This document shows, in pieces, positions 34,098-42,803 of a stretch of 64,000 nucleotides of DNA. The notes beneath the pieces were generated by a model. The model had not been told where the DNA came from, ran no database searches, and saw nothing but the letters and a program-made list of their open reading frames with translations. The stretch's first letter is position 1. Each line of letters begins with the position of its first letter. Both the position numbers and the translations under genes were made by a program. Source of the DNA: Lacticaseibacillus zeae DSM 20178 = KCTC 3804 (GTDB taxonomy: Bacteria; Bacillota; Bacilli; Lactobacillales; Lactobacillaceae); the NCBI RefSeq assembly GCF_000260435.1, contig NZ_BACQ01000055.1, positions 1-64,000 of the forward strand. Direction: 5' to 3'.

Positions 34098-34988
34098 ATG
34101 CAATCACATAACATTGGTGCTTTGTTTAAAGAGCTGCGTGTAGAACGAGGTTTGAGAATCGCTGATGTAGCCGGTGAACTCAGCGTAAGCACTGTTTCAA
34201 AGTTCGAAAACGGATTATCGGATATTTCAGTTGAGAAACTCTGTTTGCTATTAAGCAACCTAGGCATGGATGCACCAGAGTTTTTTGAAATTCTCAATCA
34301 AAATCAGAACGGCGACTCAAATATTGTCGATTCCAGTTTAGACGCTCTGAATCAGCGCTTGTGGAAATTTTCGGTTTCACAGGATGCTTCTGGATTTAAA
34401 AAGTTGCACCATGACTTTTTGGAAAAGTTTAAAGCCACCCAAAACAAATTTTATAAGCTGAAAGGCATTATGGTTTTGTCCATTTTCATCGACATCCAAG
34501 AAAGTCATAAACTACTGTCCAAAGCTGATTCCAAGTATGTGGCCGACTACCTAATGGAGCGTGATGCTTGGTACAAATTTGAATACTCACTTTATGGCGA
34601 CTGTGTAGCATTTTTACAACCCCAAGATTTTGATCGTTTGTACGCAAAGTTTCTCACGATCCATTTTGCGCTACATCAACGGCGGAATTACCTTGATCTC
34701 TTTTTCCAGACATTTTATAATATTGCCGCTTCGCTTTATTACCGTGGACAATATGCATCGGCTGTCCAAACGCTTGACCATTTGCAGCAACAAAAAATCC
34801 CTGATAATTACTTTTTCATTCGTCTTCAATTGCATATGTTGAAACTGCTCTGCCAGTATAAAATTTCCAGTGATCAGGAGACCCTGGCTGATCTCGAATC
34901 GATTCTAAAGGTTATTACGAAGATCAGTCCGGTTTATAGTCGTAGATGGAAAGCGGACTTCAAGTTTAAAGAGTCACTCCTTCAGTAA
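34098..34988 (+). CDS. Rgg/GadR/MutR-family transcriptional regulator
   Basis: A 296-residue regulator with an N-terminal HTH (LFKELRVERGLRIADVAGEL and STVSKFENGLSDIS, residues 9-44) and a helical peptide-sensing domain (YKFEYSLYGDCVAF near 155, FFQTFYNIAASLYYRGQYASA near 200). ATG is 9-10 nt after GGAGGAG. It is divergently placed from the ABC exporter genes across a 275-bp AT-rich region and is the obvious candidate regulator. It is only distantly similar to the Rgg-like protein at 18878-19771. Confidence 0.9.
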   Translation: MQSHNIGALFKELRVERGLRIADVAGELSVSTVSKFENGLSDISVEKLCLLLSNLGMDAPEFFEILNQNQNGDSNIVDSSLDALNQRLWKFSVSQDASGFKKLHHDFLEKFKATQNKFYKLKGIMVLSIFIDIQESHKLLSKADSKYVADYLMERDAWYKFEYSLYGDCVAFLQPQDFDRLYAKFLTIHFALHQRRNYLDLFFQTFYNIAASLYYRGQYASAVQTLDHLQQQKIPDNYFFIRLQLHMLKLLCQYKISSDQETLADLESILKVITKISPVYSRRWKADFKFKESLLQ

Positions 34989-35040
34989 CCAAGACGTCGC
35001 TAAGTCCCTACCGCTGACGAAATTCACTGTTCCACTTCTT

Positions 35041-35079
35041 AAAAAAGGCGCTGCCCCAACTCGGGACAACGCCTTTTTA
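35041..35079. terminator. Bidirectional terminator between the rgg-like and PIN/TRAM genes
   Basis: AAAAAAGGCG and CGCCTTTTT arms with an inner CCC/GGG pairing lie between convergent genes and have A- and T-runs on both sides. Confidence 0.82.
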
Positions 35080-35091
35080 CATCCACAATAT

Positions 35092-36207
35092 TTACTTTTC
35101 CTTATCCCGGATCGCCTTTTGCTGGTGTGCCGGCTTTGCGAAGATCATGCGCCCCGCGGCCGTTTGCAGCGCACTGGTGACGATGACTTCCAGCGGTTTG
35201 TTCATGTAGAACTTACCGTCTTCGACCACCACCATCGTGCCGTCGTCGAGATAAGCGACGCCTTGTTGCCGTTCAGAGCCGGATTTGATGACGGTGACCG
35301 TCATGTTTTCTCCGGGGATCACATCGGGCTTCAGGGCATTGGCTAGCGCGTTGATGTTGAGCACCGGGACATTTTGAAATTGTGCGACCTTGTTGAGGTT
35401 AAAATCATTCGTCATGACGATGCCATCGAGCAATTTAGCGAGCTTGAGCAGCTTGCTGTCGACTTCGGTTAAATCGTCAAAATCGCCTTCGTACATCTCA
35501 ATATGAATGTCTTTATCTTTTTGCATGGCATTCAAAATGTCCAATCCGCGGCGGCCGCGCATTCTTTTCATCGAATCCGCCGAGTCTGAAATCAGTTGCA
35601 GTTCATGCAAAACAAAGTTCGGAACCAGCATCGTGCCTTCGATAAACCCGGTCTTGGCAATGGCCTGAACCCGGCCGTCGATGATGACACTGGTGTCGAG
35701 CAGCTTGTATTTGCGAAAATGATCACCGACTTTGCGCTCGAGGACCTGGTCGTTGTCCGTATCTGCTGTCCGGCGATTGCGGAAATTCAATAGCCGCCGC
35801 CATTCTTCGCTGCGTGTCGTACCCACCCGAAAACCCAAGTAACCGAATAATAGCATGATGATGAGTGGTAGGAAGATATTCAGCGGTGCGATGAACCGAT
35901 ACAACGGAATTGAAATAATCGCGGCCAGAATCAAGCCGATCGTGGTCGACAAGCTACCGAACAGTAAATAGCTTGGTGATTTGGTGTTCAGCGTCTTTTC
36001 CAGAACTTTTAACCGTCCCAGAATCCAGTTGACGCTGAGACTGGCTAGCAGCAGGAAAATGATGGCGCCGATTAACCCGTTCGTCAGCAGGTTGTTGACA
36101 ATCAGGTGATGCTGCCAACCGATGGCTTCCCAAAGTGCCGGTAATGCGCCCATGCCGACCCCAATGCCGATCAAGCCGAAAATCAAATAAACAATTCGTT
36201 TCTTCAT
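35092..36207 (-). CDS. PIN/TRAM-domain membrane protein (YacL type)
   Basis: A 371-residue protein with four N-terminal membrane segments (residues 5-110), a PIN nuclease domain (LLDTSVIIDGRVQAIAK near 170-186 with Asp residues, and IVMTNDFNLNKVAQ near 265) and a C-terminal TRAM RNA-binding domain (GENMTVTVIKSG..GVAYLDDGTMVVVEDG). The family is probably an RNase; its target is not known. It follows radA, as in many Firmicutes. AGAGAGGAGGC precedes ATG by 7 nt. Confidence 0.93.
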   Translation of the reverse strand: MKKRIVYLIFGLIGIGVGMGALPALWEAIGWQHHLIVNNLLTNGLIGAIIFLLLASLSVNWILGRLKVLEKTLNTKSPSYLLFGSLSTTIGLILAAIISIPLYRFIAPLNIFLPLIIMLLFGYLGFRVGTTRSEEWRRLLNFRNRRTADTDNDQVLERKVGDHFRKYKLLDTSVIIDGRVQAIAKTGFIEGTMLVPNFVLHELQLISDSADSMKRMRGRRGLDILNAMQKDKDIHIEMYEGDFDDLTEVDSKLLKLAKLLDGIVMTNDFNLNKVAQFQNVPVLNINALANALKPDVIPGENMTVTVIKSGSERQQGVAYLDDGTMVVVEDGKFYMNKPLEVIVTSALQTAAGRMIFAKPAHQQKAIRDKEK

Positions 36208-36227
36208 GGTTTGCCTCCTCTCTTCTT

Positions 36228-37592
36228 CTAATTAAAAACCTTATGCAACGCTTCGGCAATGCTTGTAACCCCAATGACTTGAATATCTTTGGGTGCGTGC
36301 CAGCCTTGCAGATTGTTGCGCGGTACGAAAATCCGCTTAAAACCCAGCTTGGCCGCCTCTTTGACCCGATCTTCAATGCGGTTCACCCGCCGCACTTCAC
36401 CGGTTAAGCCGATTTCACCGACAAAACAATCCGTCGGCGGAATCTCTTTGTCGCGATATGACGAGGCAATCGCAACGGCCATCGCTAAGTCAATCGCTGG
36501 CTCATCCAACTTAACGCCGCCAGTGGCTTTCAGGTAAGCGTCCTGATTCTGCAGCATGAGATTGGCCCGTTTTTCCAGCACTGCCATGATCAAGCTGACA
36601 CGATTGTGATCCAATCCGCTGCTAGTGCGTTTGGCATTGCCGTACATCGTGGGACTGATCAATGCCTGAATTTCGACCAAAATCGGCCGCGTACCTTCCA
36701 TCGACACCACCACCGCCGAACCGGTCGCCCCAGCCAGCCGTTCCTCTAAGAAGATTTCCGAGGGATTAGCGACTTCCTGCAGGCCGTTTTGGTGCATCTC
36801 AAAAATGCCGATTTCATTGGTGGAGCCGAACCGATTCTTAACCGACCGTAAAATCCGGTAAGTGTGGTGCATATCGCCTTCAAAATAAAGCACGGTGTCG
36901 ACCATATGTTCAAGAATTTTAGGCCCGGCAATCGCGCCTTCCTTGGTGACGTGGCCGACGATGAAGATGGTTACACCTTTGGATTTGGCAATGCGCATCA
37001 GTTCGGCCGTGACTTCGCGAATCTGGGCAACCGAACCGACTGCCGAGTTCATATCCGGTACATTCATGGTTTGAACCGAGTCAATCACGACATAATCCGG
37101 CTGCATCTGGTCAATGACTCCTTCAATGCTAGGCATGTCGGTTTCCGGATACAGGTACATCCCCGAATTGGCAACCCCTAAGCGCCCGGCCCGCATTTTG
37201 ATCTGACTGGCGCTTTCTTCGCCGGACACGTATAAAACGGTACCGCCAGTGCTCGCCAACTGTCCGGACACCTGCAATAGCAAGGTCGATTTACCGATTC
37301 CGGGATCCCCGCCAATCAAAACCAGCGATCCCGGCACCACGCCACCACCAAGCACACGGTTTAATTCCGCCAAACCGGTCTTAACCCGCGTTTCCTTGGC
37401 AACCGTCACTTCATCCATCCGCATCGGCTTGACTTTACTGCCTGCCCGCGTCTGCCGCGGTGCCGACTTGGTTGAACTGACGGTTTCTTCAACTAAGGTA
37501 TTCCAGCCACCACAATTTGGACAACGCCCTAAATAAGTGGCCGAAATATAACCGCAATTTTGACATACGTACTGTGTTTTTGCTTTCGCCAT
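36228..37592 (-). CDS. radA: DNA repair protein RadA
   Basis: A 454-residue RadA/Sms, a branch-migration helicase that helps recombination and repair. It has the N-terminal zinc finger ([18 protein letters not shown], residues 10-27), Walker [13 protein letters not shown] (about 93-104), the RadA-specific KNRFG motif (in [11 protein letters not shown], about 252), and a C-terminal Lon-like domain. Full length. It lies between dut and the PIN/TRAM gene, all on the minus strand with 20-bp gaps. AAGGGATAAT precedes ATG. Confidence 0.97.
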   Translation of the reverse strand: MAKAKTQYVCQNCGYISATYLGRCPNCGGWNTLVEETVSSTKSAPRQTRAGSKVKPMRMDEVTVAKETRVKTGLAELNRVLGGGVVPGSLVLIGGDPGIGKSTLLLQVSGQLASTGGTVLYVSGEESASQIKMRAGRLGVANSGMYLYPETDMPSIEGVIDQMQPDYVVIDSVQTMNVPDMNSAVGSVAQIREVTAELMRIAKSKGVTIFIVGHVTKEGAIAGPKILEHMVDTVLYFEGDMHHTYRILRSVKNRFGSTNEIGIFEMHQNGLQEVANPSEIFLEERLAGATGSAVVVSMEGTRPILVEIQALISPTMYGNAKRTSSGLDHNRVSLIMAVLEKRANLMLQNQDAYLKATGGVKLDEPAIDLAMAVAIASSYRDKEIPPTDCFVGEIGLTGEVRRVNRIEDRVKEAAKLGFKRIFVPRNNLQGWHAPKDIQVIGVTSIAEALHKVFN

Positions 37593-37611
37593 ATTATCCC
37601 TTCAATATTAA

Positions 37612-38151
37612 CTAGTGATCGGTTGACCCAAAACCGCTTTGCCGCTGAGCCAGCCCGCCTTGATCGCCATCCGCCATTAAAAATGGCATGAAGATGCCTT
37701 GGCCGATGCGGTCGCCTTTTTTAATCATCACATCGCGGGGGAAGAAATTCAGTAGCTGAATATAGATTTCGCCTTCGTTGTCCGGATTGTTATAATAGTC
37801 GGCATCAATCACGCCAATCCCATTGGGCAACGTCAGGCCGTGCTTAAGCGGATTGCTGGAGCGATTAGCCAAAACCAGTACTTCATTAGGCTGCATATAT
37901 GCTTTTATACCAGTCGGCACCAAATACGGTTTCAAGATCTGCTCAGCCCGTTCGAAATCCTTGTTGGTCAGTGGGCGTTCATTTTTAATCAGCCGGAAAA
38001 GCCGAATAAAATCATACCGCCAGATGCTTTTCAACAAGAAATCCTCACGCGCGTAAAAATCATACCCTGCCGCTTGCTTGGTTTGGCGTGTGGGCAAGGT
38101 CAGGTCGTCATCCTGGTACTTTGAAACAATTTCAAAACCACGGGTCTTCAT
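37612..38151 (-). CDS. dut: dUTP diphosphatase with an internal insertion
   Basis: A 179-residue trimeric-type dUTPase that removes dUTP and supplies dUMP. The conserved motifs are AAGYDFYARED (motif I, about residue 27), ANRSSNPLKHGLTLPNGIGV (motifs II/III, about 95-114), DADYYNNPDNEGEIYIQLLN, and the glycine-rich C-terminal RQSGFGSTDH (motif V). An extra ~35 residues after motif I (KSIWRYDFIRLFRL and following) are also seen in some Lactobacillus enzymes. ATG 38151 is 6 nt after GGAGG; the earlier in-frame ATG lacks a site. Confidence 0.94.
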   Translation of the reverse strand: MKTRGFEIVSKYQDDDLTLPTRQTKQAAGYDFYAREDFLLKSIWRYDFIRLFRLIKNERPLTNKDFERAEQILKPYLVPTGIKAYMQPNEVLVLANRSSNPLKHGLTLPNGIGVIDADYYNNPDNEGEIYIQLLNFFPRDVMIKKGDRIGQGIFMPFLMADGDQGGLAQRQSGFGSTDH

Positions 38152-38374
38152 AATGAACCTCCATATAAGTAGTGTCCAAGGTATCATAACACGTGGCACC
38201 AGCTGACAACCATGCTGAAAAGGCTTTCCTTCTTGTAATTATACCGTTTTCTTGCTAAATTTGGAGTGCGGACGCGACTGGTCAATCGCATTAACAAAAT
38301 TGACCCGAGCGTCATGGTGACTGGATTCGGTAAAAGCGGCGCTGACGGTGCGATGCGTTGGATGCTCAACCATA
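38152..38374. other. Intergenic region left of repeat copy B
   Basis: The region between dut and the repeat carries the dut promoter area and no gene-like frame. The ~118-bp repeat copy B fills much of the remaining space before the GNAT gene. Confidence 0.5.
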
Positions 38375-38492
38375 ACGCGTTCACTGGCGCAGGAACCTGC
38401 GTATAAGGGCCTTGGTCGCAATGGCCAAAACCGGGCCATCACGCCCAAGGCCGCTTATACTCCGGTTCCTGAACGCGCCAGTTCACGCTCAC
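38375..38492. repeat. Palindromic intergenic repeat, copy B
   Basis: It lies between divergent dut and GNAT genes and is in reverse orientation to copies A and D. It starts ACGCGTTCACTGGCGCAGG, has TAAGGGCCTTGGTCGCAATG in the left arm and CATCACGCCCAAGGCCGC in the right arm, and ends GCGCCAGTTCACGCTCACGC. The arms can pair over most of their length. Confidence 0.85.
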
Positions 38493-38515
38493 GCACTTTT
38501 ACCAAGGAGGTTAAT

Positions 38516-38806
38516 ATGGAATTTCAACACGAACCGGGCCGGATTTTCAATACCGACTGGGATGGCCGACTGCTGGCCGAATTAACGTATCAATCAATTG
38601 ACGACGGCCAAGCATGGGCAGTCGATCATACTTTTGTTGACGAAAGTTTGCGTGGCCAAGGCATCGCCGGCCAACTCATCGAAGCGGTCGTTGCTGCCGC
38701 CCGGAAAGAAGGCAAAACCATTGAACCACTTTGCTCATACGCAGTGCATGCCTTTCACAACCATCCGGAATATGCCGATGTTTTGCGGCCGGTGAAGGAT
38801 AACTGA
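38516..38806 (+). CDS. GNAT-like N-acetyltransferase (YjdJ/DUF type)
   Basis: A 96-residue minimal acetyltransferase of the GCN5-related type (PF14542-like). The acetyl-CoA loop reads DESLRGQGIAGQLIEAVVAAA near residues 41-61, followed by PLCSYAVHAFHNHPEYADV near 72-90, the usual end of this small family. The substrate is unknown. ATG is 6-7 nt after AAGGAGG. Single gene, directly after repeat copy B. Confidence 0.9.
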   Translation: MEFQHEPGRIFNTDWDGRLLAELTYQSIDDGQAWAVDHTFVDESLRGQGIAGQLIEAVVAAARKEGKTIEPLCSYAVHAFHNHPEYADVLRPVKDN

Positions 38807-38959
38807 ATGCTGAGTGAGGCCAGAGCGTAACTCACGGTCAAAACGTCAAGCTTACAGAAGCGAACGTGCTTCCGATTGTTAAAAATTGGAAGTGCGTTTT
38901 CTTTTCGTTTCGGGTAAATAGTTTGGTTTAAACTTTAAAAATCTTAGTGCCAAAGCGGA

Positions 38960-39129
38960 GCAATCGGAGGCCAGATGGGCTCAGGGGTGACATTGTTGTT
39001 GGTGGGGCGCTTTTTGCCCCGCCTACAACAAGGCCGAGCTTAGAGACTCTGCCGGTTTTGCAGAGGCTCTAAGTCGTGCCCACCCCTCTAGCTTCGCGGT
39101 CGCCAGACCTTGCCCCCGCCGGAGATTGC
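38960..39129 (+). other. Highly structured intergenic element, possible non-coding RNA
   Basis: This 170-nt stretch is closed by GCAATC (38960) and GATTGC (39124). AGGGGTG (about 38983) pairs with CACCCCT (about 39081). Inside sit two strong hairpins: GTGGGGC/GCCCCGCC with flanking TTGTTG/CAACAA (38993-39031) and TTAGAG..CTGC/GCAG..CTCTAA (39040-39071). It is GC-rich and has no coding frame. It could be an independent RNA, a leader element of the following peptidase genes or a mobile palindromic repeat. Only self-complementarity supports it. Confidence 0.5.
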
Positions 39130-39265
39130 GGAGTTTGGCACGGCATGGAACTTTTGAAGTAGCAACTTTTGGCGGAAATCAATTTAAGTCATGCCTTTGA
39201 TCACCTTTAAATTCTAATTAAATTGAGGTAAGGTTTCTTTAATGCACTAAGAAAAGGGGCTCGCT

Positions 39266-40585
39266 ATGTCAGAAATTACATTTGATCAGATTAAGGCGTT
39301 TCAAGAGCAGCTCGCGCACCATCCCGCCGCCGCTGCCCGCAGTCGCGCGGTCCAAAACGTCGGACCACAGGCGGCTAGCCGCGAAGCCATCGACGGCGAG
39401 GACATGAAACCGGTATTCTCGCTCGACCTTGACACGGGCAGTGTTGCCAACCAGAAGAAAAGCGGCCGCTGCTGGCTATTTGCCACATTAAACACGGTTC
39501 GCCACGGCATTGCGGATGAATTCGGCCTGAAAGATTTCGAATTCTCACAAAACTACAATGCCTTTTTCGACCGGCTGGAGAAAGCCAACTTATTCTATGA
39601 AAATATTTTGGCATCGGCCGACAAGCCACTCGATGATCGCGAAGTCGCTACTTACCTCAGCGGACCGGATCAAGACGGCGGCCATTATGATCAAGCCGCT
39701 GCACTCATTGAAAAGTATGGCTTGGTTCCAAAGTCCGTTATGCCGGAAACCTACAACAGCAACAAAACGGCTGAATTAAACAGCGTCTTGAACGAGAAGT
39801 TGCGCAAAGACGCCAAAGTATTACGCACGCTGAAGCAGCAACATGCCAGTGACGACGCGATTGCCGCTAAAAAACGTGAACTACTCAGTGTGGTCTATCG
39901 TATCCTCGCCTATACTTTCGGCAACCCACCGACAACGTTCGATTTCGAATATCGCGATGACAAAAAACAATATCACCGCGATACCGGCTTGACCCCGCAA
40001 ACTTTCTTCAAAAAGTACGTCAAGTGGCATTTTGATGATTACATCGTGGTTGCCAGCGATCCTGAGCCAAGCAAAAAATATCAGCAGCTCTATACCATCA
40101 AAGCAGCCAATACCGTGGTTGAAAGGCATCCTTTAACGATCCTGAACCTCCCGCCTGAGCGCCTGGAGCAACTGGCATTGGCACAGCTGCAAGCCGGCGA
40201 AGGCGTCTGGTTCGGTAATGATGTCCTGGCCGATATGGACCGGAAATCCGGTACGCTCAAAGGCGGCCTTTTCAATTATAACGATTTGTTTGACGTCGAT
40301 TTTCACGTGGACAAAACCGATCGAATCGTGACCACCGAAGCCGAAATGTCCCATGCCATGACGTTCACCGGTGCCGATGTCGTTGATGGCAAGGTAACAA
40401 AATGGAAGGTCGAAAATTCGTGGGGCAAAGACAACGGCCATGACGGTTATTTTGTTGCCGATGCGAGTTGGTTTGACCAGTACGTCTACGAGGTCGTCGT
40501 TCGCAAGAGCCTCCTGACCGAAGCCGAGCAAGCCGCCCTTCAAACCACGCCAATCAACCTGCCTGTGTGGGATTTTCTGAATTAA
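39266..40585 (+). CDS. C1-family aminopeptidase (PepC/bleomycin hydrolase type), copy 1
   Basis: A 439-residue cytosolic cysteine peptidase that frees amino acids from peptides. The catalytic triad is kept: Cys69 in KKSGRCWLFA, His in EMSHAMTFTG (about residue 364) and Asn in KVENSWG (about 385). It is clearly a paralogue of the next gene. Some lactobacilli carry such extra copies with endopeptidase-like specificity (PepE/PepG), and this copy may be one of them. AAAAGGGG precedes ATG by 8 nt. It lacks the last ~10 residues seen in copy 2 (…PWDPMGALA), where the C-terminus controls specificity in this family. Confidence 0.92.
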   Translation: MSEITFDQIKAFQEQLAHHPAAAARSRAVQNVGPQAASREAIDGEDMKPVFSLDLDTGSVANQKKSGRCWLFATLNTVRHGIADEFGLKDFEFSQNYNAFFDRLEKANLFYENILASADKPLDDREVATYLSGPDQDGGHYDQAAALIEKYGLVPKSVMPETYNSNKTAELNSVLNEKLRKDAKVLRTLKQQHASDDAIAAKKRELLSVVYRILAYTFGNPPTTFDFEYRDDKKQYHRDTGLTPQTFFKKYVKWHFDDYIVVASDPEPSKKYQQLYTIKAANTVVERHPLTILNLPPERLEQLALAQLQAGEGVWFGNDVLADMDRKSGTLKGGLFNYNDLFDVDFHVDKTDRIVTTEAEMSHAMTFTGADVVDGKVTKWKVENSWGKDNGHDGYFVADASWFDQYVYEVVVRKSLLTEAEQAALQTTPINLPVWDFLN

Positions 40586-40713
40586 ACACGGGTTATATGC
40601 TAGACTATGCTTGTCGCTTCATTCAGGCGGCAAGAGCAGCCAACGGGAGATTGCAACCTTTTGACTGCCAACTGCTTCATCATCAACTGTTTAAAAAAGG
40701 AGTGTTTATTTCA

Positions 40714-42060
40714 ATGTCTGCAGAAATTACTTCCAGCGATTTGGATCAGTTCAAACAGGATCTGCAAGCCACACCCGGTGCCACTGCTTTACAAAAAGCG
40801 GTTATGAACAATGGCATCAACACCACTGCCGAAAACACCGACAGCAAAGTGGCCATGACGCCGACTTTCTCAATCGAACTTGAGACCGGCGCCGTTGCCA
40901 ACCAAAAGCAAAGCGGCCGTTGCTGGATGTTTGCCGCGCTCAATACGATGCGCCACGGCATCCAGGCCCAGTTCAAGATCAAAGACTTTGAACTTTCCCA
41001 AAACTATACCAACTTCTGGGATAAATTTGAAAAGTCCAATTATTTTTATGAAAATGTTTTGAAAACCGCTGATCAACCACTGGACAGCCGTAAAGTTGCG
41101 TTCCTCTTGGCCACCCCGCAACAAGACGGCGGCCAATGGGACATGTTGTCGGCATTGATTGAAAAATACGGCATCGTGCCGAAGTCAGTGATGCCGGAAA
41201 CCTACAACTCAAACAAAAGTAACGAATTAAACGGCTTGCTCAACCTGAAGCTGCGCAAGGACGCGGTTAAACTGCGCAAGTTAGTGGCTGACAAAGCCAG
41301 CGATGCCGATATTGAAGCTGCTAAGCAAAAGATGTTAGCGGAAGACTACCGGATTTTGGCTTACGCCTTAGGCAACCCGCCAACTAAATTCGACTTTGAG
41401 TATCGCGACGATGACAAGAACTACCACATCGATCGTGAACTGACGCCGCAGACCTTCTTCAAGAAGTATGTTGGCTGGAACCTTGACGACTATCAAAGTA
41501 TCATCAACGCACCAACGGCCGACAAGCCATACAACCACCTCTATACCGTTGAAATGCTTGGTAACGTGGTCGGCGGTCGCGAAGTCCGGCACCTGAACCT
41601 CGACATCGATACTTTCAAGGCTTTGGCCATCAAGCAACTCAAGGCTGGCGAGTCCGTCTGGTTCGGTTCCGACGTTGGGCAAAGTTCTGATCGTCAACTC
41701 GGTATTCTGGACACCAACATCTACAAGAAAGATGACCTCTTCAACACCGACTTCACCATGACAAAAGCAGAACGCCTTGACTATGGTGAAAGTCTTATGA
41801 CCCACGCCATGGTTCTGACTGGCGTTGACATTGTTGACGGCAAACCAACCAAATGGAAGGTCGAAAACTCTTGGGGTGACAAGGTCGGCGAAAAAGGTTA
41901 CTTCGTGGCAAGCGATGACTGGTTCGATCAATTTGTCTACCAAGTTGTCATTTCCAAGAAGTACCTGCCAACCGAATTGCAGGATGTCATCAAAAACGAA
42001 TACGCCAAGCCAACCGTTCTGGCACCATGGGATCCAATGGGTGCTTTGGCATCAAGATAG
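40714..42060 (+). CDS. pepC: Aminopeptidase C
   Basis: A 448-residue PepC. The active-site Cys lies in QSGRCWMFAALNTMRHG (about residue 70), the His in LMTHAMVLTG (about 367) and the Asn in KVENSWGD (about 388). The C-terminal end VLAPWDPMGALASR reaches the active site in the hexamer and makes the enzyme an aminopeptidase. ATG 40714 is 11 nt after AAAGGAG; a longer frame upstream has no site. It follows copy 1 after 128 bp and ends in a strong terminator. Confidence 0.95.
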   Translation: MSAEITSSDLDQFKQDLQATPGATALQKAVMNNGINTTAENTDSKVAMTPTFSIELETGAVANQKQSGRCWMFAALNTMRHGIQAQFKIKDFELSQNYTNFWDKFEKSNYFYENVLKTADQPLDSRKVAFLLATPQQDGGQWDMLSALIEKYGIVPKSVMPETYNSNKSNELNGLLNLKLRKDAVKLRKLVADKASDADIEAAKQKMLAEDYRILAYALGNPPTKFDFEYRDDDKNYHIDRELTPQTFFKKYVGWNLDDYQSIINAPTADKPYNHLYTVEMLGNVVGGREVRHLNLDIDTFKALAIKQLKAGESVWFGSDVGQSSDRQLGILDTNIYKKDDLFNTDFTMTKAERLDYGESLMTHAMVLTGVDIVDGKPTKWKVENSWGDKVGEKGYFVASDDWFDQFVYQVVISKKYLPTELQDVIKNEYAKPTVLAPWDPMGALASR

Positions 42061-42095
42061 TGTCAGTGAATTGAACTGGCGGCGATAAAAATAGG

Positions 42096-42146
42096 GACAG
42101 AAGTTTTTCGGCACTTACGATGGTCGAAGAGCTTCTGTCGTTTTTG
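42096..42146 (+). terminator. Terminator of pepC
   Basis: GACAGAAG (42096-42103) and CTTCTGTC (42132-42139) pair perfectly, followed by GTTTTTGT. Confidence 0.8.
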
Positions 42147-42205
42147 TCTGGTACTGAAAAGTAAAACTGCATATTCAGCAATTGGCTTTGAATCGCGTTT
42201 TACTT

Positions 42206-42430
42206 TCAGTCCCATTCACTAGTCAGGATGTCTCGTTCTAAAGTAACATCTGCTTGTTTTAAATCCTGTTTGATCCTGTCACTTTCAAACGGGTTGTGGT
42301 GTATGGGTAAGTACACGATGCCACCATCGCTGCGTTGTTTAACCGTGAATTCGGTTCCTTCGGCGATTTTAAATTCTTTCGGGACTGTCAGCGTCATTGT
42401 GTTACCGACTTTTTTCGCTTTTATGGTCAT
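42206..42430 (-). CDS. AbrB/MazE-type antitoxin-like protein
   Basis: A 74-residue protein with the swapped-hairpin start TIKAKKVGNTMTLTVPKEF (residues 2-20) and an acidic C-terminal tail (ADVTLERDILTSEWD) like PemI/MazE antitoxins that bind their toxin through that tail. No PemK/MazF gene lies next to it; on the downstream side is the pepC end, on the upstream side an intergenic repeat. It may be an orphan antitoxin. GGGGGGACG precedes ATG. Confidence 0.78.
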   Translation of the reverse strand: MTIKAKKVGNTMTLTVPKEFKIAEGTEFTVKQRSDGGIVYLPIHHNPFESDRIKQDLKQADVTLERDILTSEWD

Positions 42431-42623
42431 GAGAATCGTCCCCCCTTAGATATTGGCAGTATACAGGTTGGCTGTTGATTTTCCAATTTTGTTAGGGGGG
42501 GTTATTGTCAGTCTGTGAAGTTTATACATAGAAGGGCGATTCTGGACGTATTGCAGTTATACGAACCAACGTGTCATTGCCTTGACTGCGGCGCTAAAGA
42601 CTGCCCGGAGTTCTCCGACGCTG

Positions 42624-42740
42624 AAACGCGCTCACAGGCCCAGAAACCTGCGTGTAAGGACCTTGAACCCAATGACCAAGATCGGGTCATTGGGTTCAGA
42701 CCACGTACACTTTGCTTTCTAAGCGGGTCTGTTCGCGCTC
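42624..42740. repeat. Palindromic intergenic repeat, copy C
   Basis: It is in the same orientation as copy B and more diverged. It starts AACGCGCTCACAGGCCCAG, contains CTGCGTGTAAGGACCTTG and a strong central hairpin AACCCAATGACC/GGTCATTGGGTT, and ends AGCGGGTCTGTTCGCGCT. It lies in the promoter region of the ABC exporter genes. Confidence 0.75.
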
Positions 42741-42803
42741 TGCCTGAATTGTGGTATTCTGATGGCAACCGAATTAAAGTCATTTTCGAAATGGAGGCTG
42801 GGT

